A stretch of DNA of 5,394 bases, taken from the NCBI GenBank assembly GCA_958418185.1, contig CATZEP010000104.1:1-5394 (forward strand), given 5' to 3'. Both the position numbers and the translations under genes were made by a program. Source of the stretch: an uncultured Collinsella sp. GTDB lineage: Bacteria; Actinomycetota; Coriobacteriia; Coriobacteriales; Coriobacteriaceae. Below, one piece after another: positions 1 through 5,394 of the stretch (positions are counted from its first letter, which is position 1; every line of letters begins with the position of its first letter). The notes beneath the pieces were generated by a model. That model saw nothing but the letters and a program-made list of their open reading frames with translations, was not told the origin of the DNA and ran no database searches.

Positions 1-153
1 ATGCTGCACGGGCATATCCACAGCAGGGTAGACCGAGCCAACGCGCGCAACCGCGACCGCGAACGTCCTATCCTTCGCTACGATGCCGGCATCGACGCCG
101 ACGAGTACAAGCCCGTAAGCCGCGATCAGATTCTTAGCTTCTTTGGGCTGTAA
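1..153 (+). CDS. Calcineurin-like metallophosphoesterase, C-terminal end (partial)
   Basis: This is the 3' end of a gene that begins before the window; 50 codons are present, followed by TAA at 151-153. The visible peptide opens MLHGHIHSRV and continues ILRYDAGIDADEYKPVSRDQIL. HGHIH is the last metal-binding motif (GHxH) of the calcineurin-like phosphoesterase fold. The following pattern (Y-[DN]-x-G-x-D-...-Y-x-P-V-S-...-I) is typical of the C-terminus of small single-domain bacterial phosphoesterases. Such enzymes hydrolyse phosphoester bonds using two metal ions and are usually cytoplasmic; the substrate cannot be told from this fragment. The ATG at position 1 is most likely an internal Met, because the essential N-terminal metal ligands (DxH, GD, GNH) would otherwise be missing. 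Two hairpins follow the stop codon directly. What is seen is the motif and the stop; the family call is from known family patterns. Confidence 0.78.
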   Translation: MLHGHIHSRVDRANARNRDRERPILRYDAGIDADEYKPVSRDQILSFFGL

Positions 154-158
154 TTCTC

Positions 159-195
159 GAACCACCACAAAGGACAGGCACCTTTGTGGTGGTTC
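159..195. repeat. Perfect 15-bp inverted repeat, 7-base loop
   Basis: The left arm GAACCACCACAAAGG (159-173) and right arm CCTTTGTGGTGGTTC (181-195) are exact reverse complements around the loop ACAGGCA (174-180). It starts 5 bases after the stop codon of the phosphoesterase gene. No T-run follows it directly, so on its own it does not look like a standard intrinsic terminator; the T-run comes after the next hairpin. It could be a dispersed palindromic intergenic repeat, an mRNA 3'-end stabilising stem, or an upstream part of a double terminator. The sequence alone does not decide between these. Confidence 0.85.
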
Positions 196-196
196 T

Positions 197-231
197 GGCG
201 CTGTTGCCATTATGGCGGCGGCGTCTTTTTT
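197..231 (+). terminator. Intrinsic terminator of the phosphoesterase gene
   Basis: Positions 197-209 pair with 213-225 as a 13-bp RNA stem (nine Watson-Crick and four G-U pairs) with a 3-base loop UUA, followed at once by six Ts (226-231). Because several pairs are G-U, the complementary strand would have A-C mismatches there and lacks a T-tract, so the terminator should work only in the + direction. It lies 1 base after the perfect 15-bp hairpin, and the two stems may stack in the RNA. It separates the phosphoesterase gene from the DUF2130 gene. Confidence 0.7.
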
Positions 232-257
232 GTCCGTGCGGCGCGGTAGAGTGTAAG
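230..257 (+). promoter_or_regulatory. Possible promoter for the DUF2130 gene
   Basis: TTGTCC (230-235) and TGTAAG (252-257) match the -35 and -10 consensus at four of six positions each, with a 16-base spacer, and lie about 32 bases before the ATG at 290. The -35 would overlap the T-run of the preceding terminator. TAGAGT (247-252) is an alternative -10 but lacks a fair -35. A promoter is expected here because a terminator precedes the gene, but the exact boxes are a weak guess. Confidence 0.25.
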
Positions 258-289
258 CGGTTGAAATTTGCGTCCATCGAGGAGCTGCT

Positions 290-2047
290 ATGAACGAGAT
301 CAAGTGCCCGCATTGTGGCGAAGTCTTTAAGGTCGATGCGTCTGGTTATGCGGATATTGTCAAGCAAGTGCGCGATGCCGAGTTTTCGCGCGACCTGGAT
401 GAGCGTGTGAAGGCAGTCCAGCGCGAGGGCGAGCAGGCGCTGGAGCTTGAGCGCTCGCGTTCGACGGCTGCTTTGCAGGAGGCAGAGTCTCAGCGCAACG
501 CTCAGCTCGTTGAGCAGAAGAACGCTGCGGCTCAGCAGCTGGCACAAGAGGTCGCCAAGCGCGATGCCGAGCTTGCCGAGTTGCGCGCCAAGCTCGAGGG
601 CGCTGCCGCAGAGCGCGAGAGCGCAAGTCAGCGTGCGGCGGTTGAGGCCCGTGCCGATGCTCAGAAGGAGAATGCTGAGCTTCAGCGCGAGATCGACAAT
701 TTGCGTGCGCAGCTGGGACGCAAAGATGACGAAGCCAAGCTTGCCGAGTCGGCGGCGCGCAACGCTGCTCAAAACGATTTAGCTGCACGTGATGCTCAGA
801 TTGCCGAGCTGCAGGCCAGGCTTGCCGCGGCGGACAAGGCCCAGGAGATGGCGCTTGCCGCTGCCGCGGCAGAGTCGCAGCGCGAGCTCGATGCTGCTCG
901 CGGTGAAGCTGAGCGCGCGCTTGCTGACTACCGCGCGACGGTACAGGAGAAGTTTTCCGCCGCAAAGGCACAATCTGAGCAAGAGGCCGAGGGTCTGCGT
1001 GCCCAGCTGCGCGAGCAGGAGCTGATGGCAAAAATGAACCTGTCGGAGGCAGTCGCCGCGGCGGAGCGAGAGCGCGATGAAGCACGTGCCAAGCTGACGA
1101 GCGAGCTGGCAGTGCGCGATTCTCGCGAGGAGCAGGCCAAGGCGGCACACGAGCTCGAGCTTGCGCAGGCCAAGCGCGCGAGCGATGACCTGATTCGCTA
1201 CAAGGATGAAGAGATTGAGCGCCTTAAGGACATGAAGGTCCGCCTGTCCACCAAGATGGTGGGCGAGTCGCTCGAACAGCATTGCGAGACCGAGTTCAAT
1301 CGCCTGCGCATGACGGCGTTTCCCAATGCATACTTCGAGAAAGATAACGATGCATCCGAGGGCACCAAGGGCGATTTTATCTTCCGCGAGTGCGATGCGA
1401 GCGGTAACGAGGTCATCTCGATCATGTTCGAGATGAAAAACGAGAACGACGAGACCGCGACCAAGCACAAGAACGAGGATTTCTTTAAGAAGCTCGACCA
1501 CGATCGCCGCCAAAAGGGCTGCGAGTACGCAGTGCTCTGCACCCTGCTGGAGCCCGAGAGTGACCTCTATAACGCGGGTATTGTCGACGTGAGTTACCGC
1601 TATGAGAAGATGTACGTGATCCGCCCGCAGTTCTTCATTCCCATGATTACGCTGCTGCGCAACGCCGCCATGGGTTCGCTGCGCTATAAGCAGGAGCTGG
1701 CGGAGTACAAGCAGCAGAATATCGACGTCACGAACTTCGAAGCCAAGATGGAGAAGTTCAAGGACGGCTTCTCGCGCAACTACAACCTGGCGAGCAAGCA
1801 GTTCGAGTCGGCGATCAAGGAGATCGATGCCGCCATTAAGCAGCTCGAGAAAACCAAGGACGACCTGCGTCGCAGTACCGAGAATCTGCGTCTGGCCCAC
1901 AACAAGGCCGATGAGCTCACCATTCGCAAGCTCACGTGGGGCAACAAGACCATGAAGGCGGCGTTTGACGAGGCACGCGGGGCCGCGCCAGAGGCAAACG
2001 ATGAGCCAACCGAGGCGGATTCGTATGAGGTCGAGGATGCCGAGTAA
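290..2047 (+). CDS. DUF2130 family coiled-coil protein with nuclease-like domain
   Basis: A 585-residue protein of the DUF2130 family, whose function is not established. The N-terminus has a CPHC motif (C6, C9), like half of a zinc ribbon. Residues about 35-315 are a continuous, very Ala/Glu/Arg/Gln-rich coiled coil. The conserved domain spans about 320-480: GESLEQHCETEFNRLR, then KGDFIF with D362, then FEMKNE with E381 and K383. This D...ExK arrangement, with an acidic helix before it, fits a PD-(D/E)XK nuclease-like core (inference). Residues about 485-560 form a second coiled coil, and the end is acidic. The protein is probably cytoplasmic: no signal peptide or membrane segment is seen. 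The start at 290 is supported by GAGGAG (279-284) five bases upstream. Strong terminators on both sides suggest it is transcribed alone. The family call is firm; nuclease activity is untested, and the long rod also fits a structural or scaffold role. Confidence 0.92.
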   Translation: MNEIKCPHCGEVFKVDASGYADIVKQVRDAEFSRDLDERVKAVQREGEQALELERSRSTAALQEAESQRNAQLVEQKNAAAQQLAQEVAKRDAELAELRAKLEGAAAERESASQRAAVEARADAQKENAELQREIDNLRAQLGRKDDEAKLAESAARNAAQNDLAARDAQIAELQARLAAADKAQEMALAAAAAESQRELDAARGEAERALADYRATVQEKFSAAKAQSEQEAEGLRAQLREQELMAKMNLSEAVAAAERERDEARAKLTSELAVRDSREEQAKAAHELELAQAKRASDDLIRYKDEEIERLKDMKVRLSTKMVGESLEQHCETEFNRLRMTAFPNAYFEKDNDASEGTKGDFIFRECDASGNEVISIMFEMKNENDETATKHKNEDFFKKLDHDRRQKGCEYAVLCTLLEPESDLYNAGIVDVSYRYEKMYVIRPQFFIPMITLLRNAAMGSLRYKQELAEYKQQNIDVTNFEAKMEKFKDGFSRNYNLASKQFESAIKEIDAAIKQLEKTKDDLRRSTENLRLAHNKADELTIRKLTWGNKTMKAAFDEARGAAPEANDEPTEADSYEVEDAE

Positions 2048-2066
2048 GGCATAGCGTATAGTGCAA

Positions 2067-2104
2067 AAGCGGGGCCGCTGGCGATGTTACCAGCGGCCCC
2101 GCTT
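2067..2104. terminator. Bidirectional intrinsic terminator between convergent genes
   Basis: AAGCGGGGCCGCTGG (2067-2081) and CCAGCGGCCCCGCTT (2090-2104) are perfect complements around an 8-base loop. On the + strand the stem ends in TT and is followed by CGTTTTG. On the - strand, the AAAA at 2065-2068 gives a TTTT run at the end of the stem. It sits 19 bases after the DUF2130 stop and 22 bases from the helicase stop, so one structure can end both converging transcripts. The minus-strand T-run directly abuts the stem, so termination of the helicase transcript looks better supported. Confidence 0.9.
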
Positions 2105-2126
2105 CGTTTTGTTCCAGTATGTGCGG

Positions 2127-4808
2127 CTAGTCCTCGAGCAGGTCCTCGATAAAGCCGACGCGGTAGTTTTTGAAGATGACCTCGCCGCCGTCCTGCGTGG
2201 CGTCCAGATCGACATCGCCCATGATGCCAAAGTCGTGGTCGCCATTCTCGTCGGCAAAGATCTGGTGCACGTGCCACACGTGATCGGTCTTCTCGTCGGA
2301 CTCATCGATGGAAAACATCGCGGCGCTGCGGGCATCTCCGTCGGTGAGGATTTCCTCGTGCTGCTCATGGTAGGCATCGAGCGCTTTTTGCCAGCGGATT
2401 TCGCTCATGCCCCAGTCGTCGTCGAGCTCGCCCAGGTCGCGAACATGCTCGCGAGCGGCAAGGGTCACGCGGCGGAAGAGCGCGTTGCGCACCAGCAGCG
2501 TGCAGCCGCGGCGGTCCGCCACGACCTCGTCGATGCCCTGCGGCGGCGCGGCGTCGAGGGCTGCCGGGTTGCCGGCGTTCTCCCACTCGTCCACTAGGCT
2601 CGAGTCCACCGAGCGCACCACAAAGCCCAGCCACGAGATAATGTCGCGCAGGCGCTCGTCGCGCTTCTCGATGGGTACGGTGCGGTCGAGAGAACGGTAG
2701 GCCTCTGCCAGGTAGCGCAGTAAAATGCCCTCTGAGCGGGCGATGCCGAGCTTTTGAATGTAGCCCTTAAAATCGCTCGCGCTTTCCAGCATATCGCGCA
2801 GAACGCTCTTGGGAGAGAGCTGGTAGTCGTTTGCCCAGGGTACTTCCTGGCGGTACTTGTCAAAAGCGGCGTCGAGCAAATCCTCGAGCGGCTTTTCGTA
2901 CGTAACGTCCTGAATGCGCTCCAAGCGCTCCTCATACTCGATGCCGTCGGCCTTCATCTCGGCCATAGCGCGATCGCGTGCGGCGCGCTCCTGTGCGCGC
3001 AGCACCTGCTTGGGATCCTCGAGCGTTGCCTCGACCATCGAGATCAGGTCCATGGTATAGGTCTCGCTCTCGGGATCGAGCAGCTCCAATGCGGCAAGCA
3101 AGAACGGCGAGAGCGGCTGATCGAGCGCGAAGTCCTCGGGCAGATCGACCGTCAGCGCATAGTCGATGTCTGGTGCGGCGTCAGTCGGGGCGTCGGGTGC
3201 GGGCGGCACCTCGGTGCGAACGACGACGCCGGAATCGATGAGCGTGGCGAAGATCTCGTCGGCGCGAACCTCGAGCTTAGCCTTTTCCTCGGGAGTCTGC
3301 AGGCTCGTCTCGATGAGGTCGTGTACGCGGGCGCGGGCATCGCCGCCCTGCTCGACCACGCTAATCACCATGGAGTGTGTGATGCGCAGGCGCGGCTTGA
3401 GCGTCTCGGGTTGCGTCTCGATTAGGCGCTCGAAGGTCTGCTTGCTCCAGGTGACAAAGCCCTCGGGGGCCTTTTTCTTTTTAATCTTACGGAGTTTTTT
3501 GGGGTCGTCGCCCGCCTTGGCCATAAGCTTGGCATTCTCGATCTCGTGCTCGGGTGCCTCGGCAATCACCATGCCCTCGGTATCGAAGCCCGAGCGGCCG
3601 GCGCGACCGGCAATCTGATGGAACTCGCGGGCGCGCAGGCGACGCATCTTGTAGCCGTCGAACTTGGTGAGCGCGGTGAGCACCACGGTGTGGATGGGTA
3701 CGTTGATGCCGACGCCGAGTGTATCGGTACCGCAGATGACGGGCAGCAGACCCTGCTGCGCCAAGCGCTCGACCAGCAGGCGATAGCGCGGCAACATGCC
3801 AGCATGGTGCACGCCGACGCCGCATCCAAGCAGGCGCTTGAGAATCTTGCCAAAGGCCGTCGAGAAGCTCGTACCCTTGGCTGCTTCCTTGATGGCCTCG
3901 CGCTGCTCCTTGCTGGCAATGCCAAAGTTGGCGAGGGATTGTGCTGTCGCAAGTGCGGCATCCTGGCTAAAGTGCACGATATAGAGCGGGGCCTCGCCGC
4001 GACGCATCGCGAGCTCGACGGTGCCCTCGAGCGAGGTCGTCACGTAGTCGTAGCTCAGCGGCACGGGGCGTGGGGCATCGACGACCAAGTCACAGGTAGC
4101 GCCGGTGTGCTCCTCGAGTGAGGCGGCGATGGCGGTGACATCGCCGAGCGTGGCGCTCATGAGCATGAATTGCGTGTGGGGCAGGGTGAGCAACGGCACC
4201 TGCCAGGCCCAACCGCGATCGGGGTCGGCAAAGTAGTGGAACTCATCCATGGCCACGCAGCCCACATCGGCGTCCTCACCCTCGCGCAGCGCATCGTTGG
4301 CAAGAATTTCGGCCGTGCAGCAGATGACGGGCGCCTTGGTGTTGATATGCGTATCACCGGTGATCATACCGACGTTGTCGCGGCCGAGCACCTGTACCAG
4401 ATCGAAGAACTTTTCGCTGACCAAGGCCTTGATAGGGGCCGTGTAATAGCAGCGCTTGCCCTGAGCCATGCCCATAAAGAGCATGCCCAGCGCGACGAGC
4501 GATTTACCCGATCCGGTCGGTGTGCCCAAAATGACGTGATCGCCGGCAGCCAGGTCCATGAGGGCCTCTTCTTGGTGATCCCACAGCTCAATGCCGCGGT
4601 CGCTCGTCCATTCAAAGAAGCGTTCGAAGGCCTGATCGGGCGTGAGCCATGGTTCGGGCTCGCTGCCGTCCTCGGGCTCCCACCAGGTGGGGGAGAGCGC
4701 GCCGAGCGAGCCGAACTCGGCTTCGGTTCCCGTGCCGCCAGAGAATGAGCTGGCAGCGCCGGCGCCGGAGACGGTGCTGGCGGCGATATCTGTCGTGGTC
4801 TGTGCCAT
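2127..4808 (-). CDS. DExH-box Ski2-like helicase with DUF3516 C-terminal region
   Basis: An 893-residue superfamily 2 ATP-dependent helicase, probably cytoplasmic and acting on RNA, although the substrate is not shown by sequence. All core motifs are intact: LWDHQ (76-79, Q-like), Walker A GTPTGSGKS (95-103), DEFH (188-191), SAT (218-220), HHAGMLP (334-340), GTDTLGVGINVP (360-371) and HQIAGRAGR (397-405). The HHAGMLP and GVGINVP motifs are typical of Ski2-like helicases. A Lys-rich stretch (about 437-446) leads into the roughly 450-residue DUF3516 region, which includes a Pro/Asp-rich linker near 534-548. It ends with a conserved-looking HVWHVHQIFADENGD segment and acidic EDLLED. The first 50 or so residues are Ala/Ser/Gly/Thr-rich and probably disordered. 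The ATG at 4806-4808 is preceded by GAGAGAAAG (4816-4824), seven bases away, a fair ribosome binding site. It lies 97 bases downstream of the trmB-like gene on the same strand, so cotranscription is possible. This architecture is mostly actinobacterial; its role, perhaps RNA turnover, is inferred. Confidence 0.93.
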   Translation of the reverse strand: MAQTTTDIAASTVSGAGAASSFSGGTGTEAEFGSLGALSPTWWEPEDGSEPEPWLTPDQAFERFFEWTSDRGIELWDHQEEALMDLAAGDHVILGTPTGSGKSLVALGMLFMGMAQGKRCYYTAPIKALVSEKFFDLVQVLGRDNVGMITGDTHINTKAPVICCTAEILANDALREGEDADVGCVAMDEFHYFADPDRGWAWQVPLLTLPHTQFMLMSATLGDVTAIAASLEEHTGATCDLVVDAPRPVPLSYDYVTTSLEGTVELAMRRGEAPLYIVHFSQDAALATAQSLANFGIASKEQREAIKEAAKGTSFSTAFGKILKRLLGCGVGVHHAGMLPRYRLLVERLAQQGLLPVICGTDTLGVGINVPIHTVVLTALTKFDGYKMRRLRAREFHQIAGRAGRSGFDTEGMVIAEAPEHEIENAKLMAKAGDDPKKLRKIKKKKAPEGFVTWSKQTFERLIETQPETLKPRLRITHSMVISVVEQGGDARARVHDLIETSLQTPEEKAKLEVRADEIFATLIDSGVVVRTEVPPAPDAPTDAAPDIDYALTVDLPEDFALDQPLSPFLLAALELLDPESETYTMDLISMVEATLEDPKQVLRAQERAARDRAMAEMKADGIEYEERLERIQDVTYEKPLEDLLDAAFDKYRQEVPWANDYQLSPKSVLRDMLESASDFKGYIQKLGIARSEGILLRYLAEAYRSLDRTVPIEKRDERLRDIISWLGFVVRSVDSSLVDEWENAGNPAALDAAPPQGIDEVVADRRGCTLLVRNALFRRVTLAAREHVRDLGELDDDWGMSEIRWQKALDAYHEQHEEILTDGDARSAAMFSIDESDEKTDHVWHVHQIFADENGDHDFGIMGDVDLDATQDGGEVIFKNYRVGFIEDLLED

Positions 4809-4841
4809 GTGTTTGCTTTCTCTCGCGATTGTCCGCCAACT

Positions 4842-4847
4842 ATTATG
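4842..4847 (-). promoter_or_regulatory. Possible -10 element upstream of the helicase gene
   Basis: Read on the minus strand this is CATAAT, one base off the TATAAT consensus, in an otherwise GC-rich gap and 33 bases before the helicase ATG. The best upstream partner is CTGGCA with a long 19-base spacer, which is poor. It may give the helicase its own promoter in addition to read-through from the trmB-like gene. The evidence is weak. Confidence 0.3.
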
Positions 4848-4906
4848 GCGTAGCGGCGGCGCGGGGTGCCAGCGCGCGAGAAAATGCAGGAAATGGGCGC
4901 GTGAAG

Positions 4907-5394
4907 TTAGTGCTCTTGCGGCAGGCGCTTCTTGCCTTTCCGGGCACGGTTTCTAAAGTTCTCGACGGCCTCTTCCATGCCCAGGGGTACATAGGTGAGC
5001 TCATCGAGGTTATCGGGCAGGTAGCAGGCAAGGCTTTGCTCCTGCATGCGGCCCGCCGTGAGCTGTTCGTCGGTTGGCTGCGCACCGGGTGTGGCGCAAA
5101 TGCCATAGACGACGGCGCCCATCTCGCGCGTGCGGCATTCATATTCGGTCTCGGGATGCTCGGGATGGTCGCGGCGTACGTCGTCACTTACCCAAAGCGT
5201 GTCGTAGCCTGCCGCGGCAAACTGTCCCAGGGCGTAATCGCGCAACGGCTTGCTGTCGGTGCGCAGCGTGACGGTAGCGCCGGCTGAAAAGAGCGGGCGG
5301 TAGAGCATCAGATGGTCGACATGGACGAGTCGTTTTTTGGCGTACTTGGCCTTGGGCTGCGGCGTGGGAAAGTTGATGGTGATGGCATCGAGCT
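4907..5394 (-). CDS. trmB: TrmB-like tRNA (guanine-N7)-methyltransferase, C-terminal part (partial)
   Basis: The gene runs off the right edge; 161 complete codons before the stop (TAA, complement of 4907-4909) are visible. TrmB transfers a methyl group from S-adenosylmethionine to N7 of G46 in the tRNA variable loop. Support comes from INFPTPQPKAKYAKKRL near the edge, which aligns with the family motif FPDPWPKxxHxKRRL. It is followed by a helix, TVTLRTDSKPL (matching the G-x-TD strand) and TEYECRTREMGAVVYGI, which matches the family's C-terminal T-x-[FY]-E-...-G segment. The SAM-binding N-terminal half lies outside the window. Two oddities stand out: the usual Asp and Trp of FPDPWPK are Thr and Gln and the His is Tyr, and about 60 residues, ending very basic (NRARKGKKRLPQEH), extend past the usual C-terminus. 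The Met codon at 5306-5308 is internal, because the family motif continues upstream in frame. Family membership is fairly secure; the exact activity is less so given these changes. Confidence 0.82.
   Translation of the reverse strand, partial: LDAITINFPTPQPKAKYAKKRLVHVDHLMLYRPLFSAGATVTLRTDSKPLRDYALGQFAAAGYDTLWVSDDVRRDHPEHPETEYECRTREMGAVVYGICATPGAQPTDEQLTAGRMQEQSLACYLPDNLDELTYVPLGMEEAVENFRNRARKGKKRLPQEH

Noticed and set aside
1..153. Reading the first 153 bases as a complete 50-residue small protein starting at the ATG at position 1.
   Set aside because: The peptide begins inside a known metallophosphoesterase motif (HGHIH), has no upstream sequence to show a ribosome binding site, and matches only the end of the domain; it is a cut gene.
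779..1900. A 373-codon open frame on the minus strand opposite the DUF2130 gene, and other long open frames there (for example 134-772 and 360-1148).
   Set aside because: They are Leu/Ala/Arg-rich mirror images of the coiled-coil codons (GAG, GCG, CAG, CTC), show no recognisable domain, and lie fully or mostly under a gene with a good ribosome binding site and a known family domain.
2754..3425. Plus-strand open frames across the helicase gene (2061-2597, 2754-3425, 3546-4121, 4170-4748).
   Set aside because: They are antisense shadows of a gene whose helicase motifs are intact across the region. GC-rich codon bias leaves few stops on the opposite strand, and no conserved motif was seen in their translations.
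290..4808. A helicase-nuclease defence system formed by the DUF2130 protein and the DExH helicase.
   Set aside because: The genes converge, are separated by a strong bidirectional terminator, and each resembles widespread chromosomal families. Nothing in the window (shared promoter, mobile element, unusual composition) ties them together.
4871..4902. A CGCGC/GCGCG pairing in the gap after the trmB-like stop that might be a terminator.
   Set aside because: Only about five pairs, a long loop and no T-run on the minus strand; too weak to call.
4649..5287. A 212-codon plus-strand open frame spanning the helicase start, the gap and the trmB-like gene.
   Set aside because: It overlaps two well-supported minus-strand genes, has an Arg/Ala-rich translation with no family features, and looks like an antisense artefact.

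Overview
The window looks like an ordinary chromosomal stretch from a high-GC Gram-positive bacterium. An actinobacterial origin, most likely the Coriobacteriia (Collinsella or a relative), is suggested by the GC-rich codon use, a DUF3516-type Ski2-like helicase and a divergent TrmB. This assignment is an inference from gene content and style; no rRNA or other phylogenetic marker is present.

Layout: (1) At 1-153 on the + strand is the last 50 codons of a calcineurin-like metallophosphoesterase carrying the HGHIH metal-binding motif. (2) The 136-base gap that follows holds two hairpins almost touching: a perfect 15-bp inverted repeat (159-195) and a GC-rich stem ending in six Ts (197-231), read here as the intrinsic terminator. 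(3) At 290-2047 on the + strand is a 585-residue DUF2130 protein. It has an N-terminal CPHC motif, a very long Ala/Glu-rich coiled coil, and a C-terminal domain with a D...ExK signature suggestive of a PD-(D/E)XK nuclease fold. (4) At 2067-2104 a strong 15-bp hairpin has T-rich tracts on both sides and serves as a shared terminator between convergent genes. (5) At 2127-4808 on the - strand is an 893-residue DExH-box, Ski2-like helicase with a DUF3516 C-terminal region. (6) At 4907-5394 on the - strand is the 3' part of a TrmB-like tRNA (guanine-N7)-methyltransferase, running off the right edge.

The two minus-strand genes are separated by 97 bases with no recognisable terminator, so trmB and the helicase may be cotranscribed; both would act on RNA (tRNA modification, RNA unwinding or turnover). 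The DUF2130 gene is isolated between terminators and is probably a single-gene unit. I see no rRNA, tRNA, CRISPR array, insertion sequence or phage gene. No convincing new multi-gene system is visible. The items most worth a second look are the perfect hairpin at 159-195, the nuclease-like signature in the DUF2130 protein and the altered catalytic-loop motif in the TrmB-like protein.
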